Shown here in pieces: positions 27,301-42,300 of a stretch of 64,000 nt of DNA. The first letter of the stretch is position 1. Each line of letters starts with the position of its first letter. The notes beneath the pieces were generated by a model. It did not search any database. It saw only the letters and a list, made by a program, of their open reading frames with translations, and had not been told where the DNA came from. The DNA comes from Siphonodentalium dalli (taxonomy: Eukaryota > Mollusca > Scaphopoda > Gadilida > Siphonodentaliidae). The translations under genes and the position numbers were made by a program. The stretch is taken from assembly GCA_032622095.1 (NCBI GenBank), contig CP136067.1, positions 93,548,707 to 93,612,706 on the forward strand. The letters run 5' to 3'.

Positions 27301-30300
27301 AGTATTACTTTGAAATTTGTCAATGACATTACAATGTATGATATATTCAACAAAAAGTCAATAAAAGTTTTAACAAAAAATGTGAACATGACCATTAAAC
27401 AATTTCCGAATCTGTCAGACAAATAAAGATTTGTACGCAAATTCAGTTGCCACTTTAAATAGTGATCTGGAGATTTGGAATTAAAATTGTCATTAAAAAT
27501 GTGTCAATCGCCATTGACACCTTCCAGTTACAACAAACATTTAATTTGCTTGGCCTGATACTGCTCGTCCTCGCTGCATTGTCTCAAATCAAAATTGTCG
27601 CATTGAGTTGGTATGCACTGAGCCGCGTTGACAATCCAGTTATGATGAGTGGTTATCGGGATATCAGTTATAGGTAGCCCCAAACATGATATTGCCTTTG
27701 TCGCCGATTAGCTTACCCCACGCTTTAATCTAATTAATTAACACGTCGTTCTCGGGCGCATTTGTAAATTGAATGTGAGAAGAGTGAATTTTGTCAGTAA
27801 AACGTACTCGAACAGGGAATGAAGTAATTTTCTGTGTCGACGTTATCTAAATGGATATTACATAGTTATATGTTATCAGCATGGCGTTCATTTTATAAGC
27901 GAAATAAACATCACAAGCACCCGGAGGTAAATGACAATCCAGCCGATGATCAAACTGATGTTTTCCGTTAATATTGGAATAAAAAAATCTTTCGATGAGT
28001 CGTTTTCGTATTGTACTGTTTATCTGATTTATTTCCATGAATTCGAAGTTGGATTTACAAGGAGTTCTTGACCAACGTAAGTTATCGAATGAGGTTTATT
28101 TACTATAAATATATAGTAGTCGTTACCCGTATAAAACGATCTTCAATTTCAGCATTTTGACATCAAATTCTTAACATTTTATTAAAATCCATGTAATCAA
28201 CGTAACTAATCCACTTAAGTTATAGTGTGGTGTACCCGACATTACGAACTGATTTGGATTATCAACATTTAAATATTTAGCATTTACCAGAAAATTATAT
28301 TGTGCGAGTGATTCCGTGTTATAAGAAGGCTCCACCTTCGTAAGTTTTTCATTATTAGAACAAGTCTCAAATACAATGCAAATGTGTCGTTAAAGATACG
28401 GGCGGCGTTGGCGGTGGGTATGCTGTTAAAATATTCCCATCCGTCAAAAACCGCCATAAATAGTGAAATATAGACAGACTTTGTTCTTATAGCAATCAGA
28501 AATATGACATAAGCAGTATGTTATTGTCGATTTCTTCCCCTTTGGCATGTAAACAAAAGCAAAACATGTTACGTTTTCTGGCTTTTGTTTAGATCCGGAT
28601 ATGGTAAACATAAAGAGCGTTATTTATTACTGTCTTCCTGATATGGAAATAATAAAGAGCGTTTATATCATTGTGTATGAATAACCAATCGAATTGCTCT
28701 GTGTTATGTAAGCAGAGCACAACTTGTGTGTGTTTACGTACACCATCGTACGAAAATATAGTCGAATTTCAACAACTAATACAACCAGTATTAAACATAT
28801 TTCGCAATAAATATGTTTTGAATGTTTGATACGCATAATGGCTTTTCGTGGATATGTTCAGATTATCGCAACACCGCGAAAAAGACAAATTAAAAAATAT
28901 ATAATGGTAGTATTTGTTATCAGCATCAGTTTGCCCTAACATCATCAGATAAATTCAGTAGGACCCAACCGCATCATAGCAGATTAGCAGGACCACTTGA
29001 CCGGGGTGGAATATATTTTTTCTAGTTCGAATTGTCTAATTCCGAAATTACCAATTTCACATTCCGGTTTGTAACTGTTTTCTTTATGTTCTGGCGGAAT
29101 CGACGATTATAAAATAATTTACCCCCCCCCCCCCCAAATAAGTGAATTCTTTAACTATTTCTAGGCTACAGCCTCCATACTTGAATGTGGGGAGATTTTT
29201 CGACCATTTCTTCGTGAAAATCATTATTTTTTTTGTTTTTGTATTGACTTGAAGCTTCCAAGCTTCTGCATAATCGACAAAGGCGAGGAGAGCCCCAGTG
29301 ATATACCGGCTTTGTGTGCTCTGAAAATAAATGTTAATATAACATATATTTTTCAGCTGTTTTAAATATTTCGCACACAAGTGAGAGAAAAACGCTCTTT
29401 ATTCATACCACACCAGGAATGTATTAACAAGGAACGCTCTTTATTGTTCAATGCCAAAGAAGTTGGGGAACCGAACTTTCTCAATTCAATCTCTTGAACT
29501 AGGCTATGTGCGGCATACAGAGGCCTTATACGAATATAACAAACGCGAGCATAATTTAGACCTTCATACCACTTATTCCCATAATCACACTGGTAACTTA
29601 AATAATAAATCTAATAAATATATTGTTTGTTCGCAACCAAATTACGACACTGACTTAGCATATGTGGCGTTGAGCAATGCATTTGCTATGCATATTGTCC
29701 AAACTCACACAAGAGCAGACTTCAATTTTAGCTTGTACATTGTTTTAATTCGTTGTGGAACTCACGCTACTATTTGTTAACAGCATCAGTTTGCCCTACC
29801 ATCATCAGAGCAATTCAGCAGGACCCAACCGCATCATAGCAGATAGGATAGGATAGGATAATTTTATTTATAATACACATATTAATAGTACAATAAATTA
29901 ACACATAACTAGATCATAATTCAGTATATTGCTGGACCACTTGACCAGGGGTGATCTATATTTTTCTAGTCCGAATTGTCTAACATTGATGTAAAATTGT
30001 TGTTATTACATTAAACAAATTCCACCCACCGTCTTTCTTAGTATCCCTATGATCATTATAATCACCTAAGACTGTTCAGTTTCTTATTTGATTGATTGAT
30101 TGGTCACACCAATTTTACATTCCGGTGTGTCAGCAAGTGGAGAACACAGCAAACAATGACTTGCGATTGTTATGACAATACCTGGGGAATATTTTAATAT
30201 TCCACAGTTATTGTTAAAATAATGCACACTTATTGTTTAAATAATCCACAGCTATTGTTACCAGTGGGCAATCGGCTGGATATTGTGCAAGGGAGAACAA

Positions 30301-33300
30301 TAGAAAATATGGCGACTGTGGATTAAATATTTTTAAGTCATTTTTCTGTAGTAAGTCAATTTATTTCTTGCTCAGATGAACATTTCAATCAATTAGATAT
30401 AGAAAGCTTTATAAACATTCATTAACTGGTATTTTGACGTTATCTGTAGACTAGGTGTTTGCCCGGGCAACATCCACAGGCATTAAACAGACGTGTTGTG
30501 ACACATTGGTTATTTTGTTCCCTGTTAAATGCTCTAATGTCTACTTCAGGTCAAGGGTGGTATGTGTACATCGAAGCTTCTCCACGTCACCTTAACGACA
30601 AGGCTCGACTCCTATCAGCCAGTATTCCTGCTCATAAACAATATTGTCTGACATTCTGGTATCATATGTACGGCCCGGACATCAGCGCACTCAATGTCTA
30701 TATTCAGGTATGAAAACATTCCAACAGTTTGTTAACCCTTCATGGAGCCCCAGACAGAGAGAACAATGCACTGATTACTGTCGTCTCCATTGGTCGATGT
30801 GAGGCTCCATACGGGACTATTTTATAACCCTTTCATGGCTGGAGCTGCGCTGGTGCAGCATTAATGATCCTGTGCCAGTGCATTCTCTTATATATGCAAG
30901 TCTCAAATATATAAGAGAATGCACTGGCTTACAAAGTCAAGGTTAATATTCGCTGGTGCAGCATTAATGATCCTGTGCCAGTGCATTCTCTTATATATGC
31001 AAGTCTCAAATATATAAGAGAATGCACTGGCTTACAAAGTTAAAGTAAATATTGTTAGGCCAATGTGTTCTCTTAACTCTTTCGATGCCAAGCTCGCATA
31101 AATGCGAGTTACCCAGTCGCTGCCAAATACGCATTTATGCGAGTTTGGGGGTGCACCTGGTTTACGGGTCGTAATTATATTGTTTTGTTGCATTACAACG
31201 GGGGTTCATTTATTTTATGTAGAGTGCTGGTGTGCGCTGACAATTTAGAAGCAAGGTCAGTCAAAGTCATGCTACTCCTGAAGTTCTATGAGTACAGTCC
31301 GAGCCAGAATATACCATTGACAAATTAACTTTTGGTGCATGGGATGCGATATATGAGTGGAAAATAAACATCATAATTGACTTGGCGGCCTCCTTTCTGC
31401 TGATCAGTTTAGCGTCCAAAAATTTTGTCGGAATGAGGTCGGTGAAAAATACGGAAGAGTAGCCGGAATATGATTAACTGGTGAAGCATTAATTAATGGG
31501 ATAGAACAATAGAACAAAAAACAAACATTTAATCATATATGGATTGAAAAAAATTACCGAAAAACATAAATTAAAGCACATCCAAGATGGCCGCCAATGG
31601 CACGTGACCCAAAGGCTTTGACCTTGAATGGGTCTCCACGTCGGGGCAGGTGATAGGTCATTGTCATATATACCCAAATGTGAAGTTTCAACTAAATACA
31701 CCGCTAATTACCCGATAGTCGTTGCATTACCCACATATACATAAAATACTTGTATTTACACCCAGAATGCTTGGCACTGGGGAGTATGTCTGTGTGGCGG
31801 GTGGCAGCGAAAGAGTTAAATATGCGAGTCGACCTACCTATGGCAGACTCGCATACATAAGAGAATGCGCTAGCACAGGGTTTTCGCAAAAATTCATGAA
31901 ACTCCAGTCCAATGAGCATCTTATGAAACCAATGAAAGCTTTGGACACTTATTCGAATCTGATGATATGATCATGATCATGATCCAACAGCTGCTAACGC
32001 AGGGAACAACATAGAGGGTGACTTGGGAGACAGGAATCAGCCTAGAGGGGGACTTGGAAGACATCTTGTCCCTAAAATGTGCCACTTCTCCATATTCTTG
32101 TCCAAGGGAGAAGTGACTTATCTCTCATATATCGGAACTCATATGTCCCAACAGCATGTTATTATAATGGTGATTACAATGATGTTCTTACCCACTATAA
32201 TGGTTTTTTAAATGGGATCTCTTTTTGCATCTTATTAGATCATAGAATGATGATGTTGGGGTATATATTGAACTTCCGCCATTTCTACTTCTCCATAATA
32301 ACAGTCAAACTTCTCCCTAATAACAAAACAGAAATGACTTCTTCCAAATTTCAAAACTCTAGGCAGCACATGTGCTAAAGTATGTTTGCCAAGGGTGATC
32401 ACGAATGATAGCTTTATTCTAGTCCCCAGATTAAGGTTTAATTACTAAGAGGCAATGTTGTGTTTTACCTACTGTGATGGAACCTGTTAGAACGAAATAA
32501 AGCCTTGTCTCTGTAATTTGAAGAATGAGGCCCTCAGAGGGTGAATTTACTGATTCTACCCTGCACAGCATGAGGGCATTTCTGTGTATATATGTTGATT
32601 GAGAAATTTGTTCTTTGCTAATTGTCTAACTGTGAAATAATTACGATAAGGTTATAAAATTGGGGACATTCAAAGACGATATTATTATTTTGTTATCGTT
32701 TGCAGAAGGGATCCACTCTTGGTCCAGCAGTGTGGTCTAAACATGGCACACAGGGAAATAAATGGATTCAAGGCAAATACCCGATAGCTTCACAATCATC
32801 TGCATTCAATATAGCATTTGAAGGTGTCAGAGGTCGCTCTTACCATGGCGATATTGGATTGGATGACATACAACTCTTCTCAGGTCCATGTGCCACAGCT
32901 CAAGGTATACCTGTTTAACCTCTTTATGTATGCACACAGCATTTAAAGGTGTACTGTACACTGAATCAGACCATTTATGGGACCATCTCCAAATATATGC
33001 ACCGTTGAACTCATCCATTGCTTAATTCATTTGGTGCATTTATTCTGTTGAGTACTATAATATGAGATGGTCCCATAAATGGCCTGATTTAATGTACAGT
33101 CCACCTTTAAAACCCTTTCATGATGGGAGCTGCGCTGGTGCAGCATTAAAGATCATGCGTTGGTGCATTCTCTTATACTAGTATATGCGAGTCTCCCATA
33201 GGGAGCCTCGTATATATAAGTGAATGCACTGGCTTACAAGATCAAGGTAAATATTGTTAGGCCAATGTATTCTCTTTATTTCCTTGATCATTTTTCAAAT

Positions 33301-36300
33301 TTATAATAATGTGATACATTGATGGAAAGAATATATATGCGAGGCTCCCTATGGGATACTCGCATATATAAGAGAATGCATCACACAGGGTTTTTGCAAA
33401 ATTTCAGGAAGCTCCAGTCATGAAAGGGTTAAATTTATATTTTATTTCTGGGGCACACCAACAAAGCATACAATCGCTACATCAGCTACAGTAGTGCCCT
33501 AAATAATCGATCCTTAACCACAGCAGAATTATGGGAAATTTTTCAGGATTTAGTCGGAAATATGGCTTGTTGGCAAGCCATATTTCCGACTAAATCCTGA
33601 AAAATTACCCATAATTCTGCTGTGGTTAAGGAGTCGATTATTTAGGGCATCACTGTGCTTCTAGTTTAATAATAAATTAATTTCAGTTGCCCGCAGCCAT
33701 TATTACCCATACAGATGTCCATAAAAGTTAGTTGATAGATGCCTATCGTCATTATCGTTATTTCGTCAAAAATCACCCAATAGAGTATCATTGACACATA
33801 TTTTTACTGAGTTTGCAAACACAATACAACACGTTTTTAACACGTGTTTGAACATAGTTACCAATTACATTAGCGACTTGGAAATTTTAATTGGGAACGA
33901 TCGGTTCGATCTCTCACTTATCTCAATTATTTCATGCCGATTAATTTACACAAAATTTTGAATGCGAATAAAAAGGTTGTATGCATGGGTTTTCGGATGT
34001 TGAATTTTCCCAATGAGTTATAAAATTATATAATGTGATGGTCTATTATTCACTTGGCAGGCTGTTTTTGTAAGGCAAGTGCAGAAGATATACAACTATT
34101 GGAATGATCAGATAATAAATTCAAAACAGGCTTTTGGCCATTTGTTGAACTTATTAAAGGGAAAGGAAACCCTCAACAAATCAGGTCGTTAATATATTTA
34201 GTATATCAACCATGGTGCAATAAAACACCTCTCATTTCTCAGTTACACTTATACACAACGATATCACATCACATAAAACAAAACTCTCGCTAATTGCAGC
34301 GCGTCCATATTTATAAGATCATGACATCACGGCCTCACTTCGCGTTACTTATCCTTAGTACATGTGCAAAGGCTATCACACTAAAATCATTTCAGTGTGT
34401 TTGTTTGTTATTCTGTGCAAAATCCAATCAATCACAGCTACATGTACATACATGTATTATAAGCCAAAATGATTTATGTTATAATTTTGAACAATTATTT
34501 TACAGCCAGTTAATGGTTGCATGACATTTGAATGTGACAATCTCGGCTAAACTCACACGACTTCTATGTGCAATATATGACAACCAAACAATGTTTCTTG
34601 AATTAAACTGTATTTAGAACAGATAATAATTTATTGTGCACAACAGACATTTAATCTGCTGTTTTCTTTATTTTCATATCTAAAAACAGACTATCGCAAT
34701 TCAGTTTAGCATTAAACAACCAAGTGAGACCGTGACATCACATACTGTAAAGGGAGATAATATTTCTTCCAAAATGGCAGCCTCAAGTTCGTGTTATTGC
34801 TTGTGCGGGTTAGTTTGAGACGCCATATCTCAGATCTTGTGTGGAGATTTGTGCTTGTACCATTCTTTTCCTCTTCAGTGTCATTAAGCTGTACCTTTGA
34901 AGACTCGACTCTTTGTGGATGGACACAAGACAAGTCAGATAATTTTGACTGGACGCAATCAGTAGGACATACATCATCAACTGGGACGGGACCAACATTT
35001 GACCATACTTTTGGAACAAATGCAGGTAAATGTTAAATCGCTATTTGGAGCAAGCTTATAAAAATGAACCCCAATTATTTTATAACAATTTTAATTTTTT
35101 TCCGACATATAAAAAGCAAATAAAAAGGTTGCACACCCTGGTTTCGAACCACATGCTCGGGCCTGAAATACTGAAAATTGCCTCAGTAAAGTGAATTCTT
35201 ACCAGTAGAAAATAAAACTATTCAGGATATTGCCAGATTTGAACTGAAGGGCCAGTTTTGACATTAACCAAGCTGAAATAGTTTGTCTGCCACTTGCAGA
35301 ATGAGGTCCCCAGAGTGTGAATTGAGTGACGCTATCCCTCACACAGTTACTTTCCCCAATTGATAATGTTCACCCCCAAGTCACCTTGCTTATACATTAT
35401 ATCTTCTGCAAATTAGGGTACATAGAAACTGAACAGAAGGGAAAAAATACCAAAAAACAATGTTAATTTGAGACTGTAGATACTTCACAGAAGATGAGGC
35501 CTAAGCAGAATGAGGTCCCCAGAAGGTGAATTTAGTGATGCTATCCCACTGTGCAGGGTAGCGTCACTAAATTCACCCTCTGCAGGCCTTAAAATCCATA
35601 AAATTTTGCGAGAATCAAAATATAACATTTCTACAGCAAATCAGCTGCTTTTACGAGAATCAAACTGAGAATCGTGATTCTGATTCTCGTCAGATTTTAA
35701 GTCCTGCTCTGGGGACCTCATTCTGCAAATGAAAGACACTGTTTCAAGGCTTGTGATGAGTGTATAATAAAATCAGCTTGTTTTGTCTCTTCATTTTAGG
35801 GAAGTACATGTATATTGAAGCAAGTAGGCCAAGAACACTTGGACAGAAGGCGAGATTACTGAGTCCCGCCCTCACATCAACATCCGGCCAGTGCATGCTG
35901 TTCTTTTATCACATGTTCGGGAGCCAGATGGGATCACTGAATATCTACACTAATAGCAGCACCACCAGCTCAAACAAGGCGTGGTCTCGATCGGGTAACC
36001 AAGGCAACAACTGGATTAAAGGAATGGTGACAATACCAGCTAATACTATGAAGGTTGGTCTATAATCAGAACATGTTGGAAATAATTTCTGTCAAAATTT
36101 GAGGAGAATTTAATCCTATCATTGCTAAGAATTTGCGTGTAAAAACTCCCTCTCAACTGATTTACTTGCGGTTCACTTGGCACATTAACCCTTTCACGAT
36201 GGGAGCTGGTGCATCATTAAAGATCCTGTGCCAGTTTATTCTCTTTGTATGTGGGTCTGCCATTGGGAGCCTTGCATATATAAGAGAATTCACTGGCTTA

Positions 36301-39300
36301 AAAGGTCAAGGTAAATATTGTTAGGCCAATGTATTCTCTAAAATATGCAAGGTTTCCTATTGCAGACACGCATATATAACAGAATGCACTGGCACAGAAT
36401 CTTGACTGCACCAGCTCAGCTCCCGTCATGAAAGGGTTAACATTATTTTTGCTTGAGTAAATTAAGTAATTTGCTCATGGACCATTATGGGCAGATATCA
36501 TTACTACTAATACTAGTAGTTTGGAAAGTATTAATATTAACATAAATTTACCACAGGTCACTGTAGAGGGAACTATCGGCCATGGATACAAAGGAGATAT
36601 CGCTCTAGACGACATCAGTTTGACACCAGGATCATGCCCAATGCCAGGTAAATTTTGTTCACAAATTTCCTGATATGGAGCGTATCACAGGAATCTCATC
36701 AAGAATAGAATCCTCTTTTTCCGCCAAGGAGAAGCCCTTCAACTGAACTATATGGATTATTATCCTCGGCCTTGTGTTATCAGGAGGGTTAAAATTTATT
36801 GTCCGTTTATTAGCCTACTCCGGTCAATCAGCGACTCCGGTCAATCAGTGCTCGGATTAGCTCACGCATGGATGCGTCCCGTGCAAATCTCGCTCTCCTA
36901 ACAATTCATCTAGCCAGTTTTATTTCTCTCCTTGGACCTATCAGACGTGGTTTTAACTAAAGGAAGTATTTCTCTATTGCGAGTTTATCAACTCAATATT
37001 TATTGTTGATCACAAACTTGCAATTTATCCGTTGCTTAACCGGTCGTTTAATATTTATAAGTTCGCGCAGAAACTCTTCGTTTCATAGTATGCGCAACGC
37101 TATTTATAAATATTCCGTGTTTTTATCGACCCATTTTATCTCAAAAAATTTTGGAATTGGAATCGACAAAATCACGTTGTGAACTTCGCCATTGATGGCC
37201 ATTTTGACAATGACTACGGACGCACATCGTTTACTTGTAGCGAACCTATTTTGCATTATTGTGCAACATATACGGTGGCATGAATCGTCAGATTTCTGAG
37301 TCCACGTGGTACGGTATGCGAAGTCTCCTAATTTTGTGCTAACTATATTTCATGATGCCGACTTCTTGCTACGTTCATTTCATGTACACTACATAATCGT
37401 ATCTGCAACAGCTCTGTTAGTGCGCAGAAAGTTGGCCAGGACAGAAATGTCTCCTTTGGCGATAATTTACATGTATTAATAAACAAGATAGAACTTGTAA
37501 TCCAATGAAATTTCTTTTGCCTCAACTAATTCAATTGTAACTAAATGTAAGTTGAAGTTGAGCGACTGGAACTTAACCGACATTTGGTAAATGATTATCA
37601 CAGAACATCATTGTACATATACAACATGTCGTTATAATTAATTGTGCTTACCGATTAATTTTTGCATATCTTAGCTAGCCCGAATGTATTACTATTAACA
37701 TGATGGCTCTTATTTGGATACTTGGAACGTCGCAAACGTTACATCGACTTCAAGATATTTATTTGAAATTCTGACTCTGTTCTTGCGATTCCATTTCCTT
37801 TCCCTCATTGTATTATCGGAACAATCGTTAGAAACAATGAGATTATGTTTGTTATAACATATAGTATTATATGGCCTGTGTTCAAATAATGCTGTGTCTC
37901 TTGAATAGTCTCTTTCTTTACATGTCTGTCCAGTATTACTGACAGTGTCCGCTTGCTACTACTAGTAATCGTGCAACTGGTTTGATTGGGGACTAGGATT
38001 ATCTGACACAAGATTGGGCACCAAGGATTTTCATTTCAAGTTCCAGGGCTCAAAATACATTTCATTTTGCGAGCATCAAATGCTGAATCATGTCAGTCAT
38101 GAGGCACTGAAAATTGTAAAGTTTTGTGAGAATCATTACGGGAATCGATTCGGTGATTCTCGTCGAATCTTGAAGCCTGAGTTCCCATTGTCGAATGGCG
38201 ATCTCCATCACTTCATATCGGTACTCTGTCGTTATTTCGGCGACAATTGTGTCTGTTTCTTTGCAATCACTCAATGTATTTTGCAGAATGGACTTCCCTG
38301 TTCGATGAGTGCACAGATATGCAAATGCAGTAGCCTGAACCTTCAGCTATAGTTTGCTTAAATATCCAAGGATACTTCCGTCCGTGGTCAGATCTCTTTG
38401 GAGAAATTTGGGATGCGAGCCTTTGGCTGGCCTACTTGACAGTACTTGTGGCATGTCACCATATCCGTGTGACCTAGCATGGTCGCAGTGTTGAAATGAT
38501 TCATTGGCTAGCCAGTGTCTCAATAAATTTTCAGTCAACAATGTTTATACTTTTGATGATTTTGATGTTTGACATTTCCACGTGTTCACTGTAACAAATA
38601 GACAACATCTGAACTGTTATCCTCAGATATTAGTGTTTGTAGATACATTCAAATTACGAATTTAAATGATACAAAATGGTGAGCTTAAAAACATGTATGG
38701 CCAGCCATTATTGTTCCATACTAGTACAAGGGTATCAGTGCCTCAAAGGCTCAATGACATACGAACTGACTATATCAATATGGCGTAAATTTTCACTGAT
38801 ACCGACATACTTCTGCGCTTTCAATCCGTGAATAGTCAAGGTGAACTACTATGCATTTATATTGTCATGTGCCCCCGATGCACTGTCAATAGCCTTTCCA
38901 ACAGAGTCCATCACTTGGCTCTCTACCTTCTATTTCCACATAGAAAGATCAAATGTCAAATAGCCTTCACTCCTGTATTAAGCACAGTTACAGGAAATGC
39001 ATTTATATTGCGCAGGGCCGCTGCCACTATAATTTCCATCAGAGACCAACACATGGCTCTTTTCCTTCTATTGCCTCATATCCAATTGATTATCGGGCAA
39101 ATAACAGAAAGGACAGCATTTGTATTGTCACACATATAAAGTGCAGTTACATGAACAGTGTTTCTATTTATATTGCGCACGACCACTGCAGGCCTGCGTA
39201 TTGGAGGCGAACGACGGTTCGGTTCACCTGGAGGTTGTGAAATCTAGGTCGCGTCAAAGTTGTATGTGGCTCTCGTGATACTGAATATAACAGTTTGTGT

Positions 39301-42300
39301 AACCTATGGGTACCTAAGCACAACCAGACAACCAACAAATACGTTACGGCTTCAGATTTATTTTGCATTCGGCAGGCCTGCCAGTGCCAATTTCAAAAGA
39401 GTCCAAAACATGGCTCTTCTCTTTCTATTACTACGTATCCATGATTATCTGGTAAATAGAAAACCTCTATGAATAACACAAATGAAAGCATTTGTATCAT
39501 CACACATATAAAGCGCCGTTCCCAAAGAAGCCTTTATATTGTGCATGACCACTGCCCAGTACCAGTGACTGGCGGGGTGCTACCATCGTTGATTTGGAAA
39601 ACAAATCTTCAAGGGCGAATGCCACAGCTCCTGAGCCTTAGGGTGGGGAAGACTCATCATGTGCCACTAATAGCGCACTAGCCAACCAGACTTCAGTTCT
39701 TCCCAGATGTAACCGCAGCTCGAGCTCTCATTTGCTCTCGCAATTCAGAAGACGGATGTACTTGCGCCTGTATAATCATCAGTTGTGTTTTTCTCAAATT
39801 CAATGTCATTGTGGGATAGACCTCAAAACATGCATGTTCCATGGCACTTTCACATTCCCATAATTTAACTGCGATGGGAACGATTTTATATATACCTTCC
39901 AATAGTTTAATATTGAATAAATGATTACTATGACCATGCACCTTCTGTCAAGAGGGAACAGTGCACAGTTTAATATTCGTGAATTAGAAAATTACAATTG
40001 CTTAAGGCTGCGTGAACAATTGCTCCTGTCTCCTGGGAAGGACTGAGACTTCTGACTCTTCCCCACGGTCCGTGGCCCACTCCATTACGAGAGTGGGTCT
40101 TGTCCCCCTGGATTCATACTCCCTCGGGATATTCCAGGCCTGCTCCACCATCTGCGGACTTTCTGTAAGTGTATAAAACGTTCTCCTCACCGTAAGCAAG
40201 GACTCCGCTATGTTCTTGCACAGGAGAAATCGGATCTCATCGTCCTCTTCGCCGAGAAAAGACAGTATCTTACCTGCGGTTTAATTTCTAGCAGGTAAGA
40301 TCACGTGGCCATCGTAAAGAACGGAATTTACCTTATTAACCTTGTTTTGCAATAACTAACAAATGTTTTGTATATTATGCTTGCTAATAACTAACAGAAT
40401 GTCTTGTCTTGCTTATTGTCGAACGAGATTCGACTTTGATGGCCGTACGGGTTGCTCATGAATTTACGCGATATTGTCATAGTTGGTTGAGGGCCCATTG
40501 GTCCATGGTTTTACATTTTGAGCAAACGTACCAGTCTTAACTCGGGCAGGAACCATTCGGTCCCCCCTGGTCATGCTGCAAGCCCCGTCTTCTGCAGACC
40601 GTGGGAGGCAGGGTACCGTCCTCCGGAGATTCGGGCAACCAATCCTCCAGGACACAAGCACCCGCGCCTTTGGCGACTGTTCTGGGTGGGGAAGCCTCGT
40701 TGTCCCGTGCCGCACAAAGCGCACTAGCCAACTGGCCTTCTGACGCTTCCCCACGGCGCCGTGGCCCACTCCATTACGAGGGTCGGTCTTGTCCCCCTGG
40801 AAACGTCATCCCAAGTGATACGTCCAGGCCTGCTCCTCTGCCGTCAGGGGATCCTAATGGTATGTCATCGACGTTTATGTCAGCGTGTCGGGACCACCTG
40901 CATTTGGGAGATTCGGTGGGGGGCTTTCCCTGGTCAAATGGATCCTTTCAATTTCCCTTTTTTCCGCCATTTTGGCCTTGGGGTGGGAAATAACACCTTA
41001 CAATCTAACTGCGAGCGCAATTGTTCCTCGTTCGAGCCATTCCCAGTGTGGGCTTCCCTCTAGTACCTTACCTCAACCTGATGCAGGCTGTTCTGTTGCT
41101 GGCGTCGATCCTGACATGCTTTCTAGTTTCTATAATTCTCCTGGCGTCTGATGGCTTTGACGACGATGAGCAAGGATCTCGGGCCGACGGTGGTTCCCAC
41201 TGTCGGTCAAGGATTCTGTCGTTCCTAGGGAACTCGCTTTGCGTACGGACACGACACGGGTCGATCTCTTGGAAAAAAAGAAAAAAAAAACTTCATCACA
41301 GGATATGCGTCAAATCTTGTTACAATGAATTACACAAACTTTGCACAACTGTACCAGTCCTTGGGCTGTACCAGTTCGCGCCCCCTGGTCCTGCATCAGC
41401 AGACCGTGGCAGGCAGAGTGCCGTTCTCGGAGATTCGGGCAACCAATCCTCCGGGACAATAGCACCCGAGCCTTTGGAGGCTGTTCTGTGTGAGGAAGAC
41501 TCGCTGTCGCGTACCGTCTATAGCGCTTTCTATTTGGGAAGATATAAATAGTAAATACCGCCATCACTCTCATCGCAGGACACGAGAGAAAAGCAGCAGC
41601 AGAAGAAGTCTCTACTGCTCGGTTTCTACTAATAGCTGGCACGTATGGTATGGCACTGCCTGGGATGTTTATTCCAAAAGACAAGGGGGGAGGTACAAGC
41701 TTGAGCAATGCTGGAATCTGAATTTATGAGCTCTTTCACATAACATATCAAAGCCGATTCATGACTAAATCACATTTACATGAAATCTGTTTGGAAGAGT
41801 ACATTCCCGTCAAACTGGAATATTAAATTTATTGCTCGTTGCCTCCTCCTGGGCTTGCATTCTATTCCATATAGTTCAGTTGAAGGGCTTCTCCTTGGCG
41901 GAAAAATATAATTTTTATATTAAAATTAGTTTTTCCTCAAGGGAAGCCCGAAACTGAACTATCATAGATCCCTCCCATGGCGGTGCCATTCCCAACCCCG
42001 CGACTCGCAAATCTTACTATTAAAAGTCGGAAATAAAACTGGCTAGATGAATTGTTAGGAGAGCGAGATTTGCACGGGACGCATCCATGCGTGAGCTAAT
42101 CCGAGCACTGATTGACCGGAGTCGCTGATTGACCGGAGTAGGCTAATAAACGGACAATAAATTTTAACCCTCCTGATAACACAAGGCCGAGGATAATAAT
42201 CCATATAGTTCAGTTTCGGGCTTCCCTTGAGGAAAAACTAATTTTAATATAAAAATTATATTTCCAAAGAATCTATAATTATATATGCATCAATGTTGTT

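Noticed and set aside
40464-41708. GC-rich open frames near 40.5-41.7 kb as a host gene
   Set aside because: They lie within the DIRS-type remnant, overlap on both strands, and the underlying segments repeat each other.
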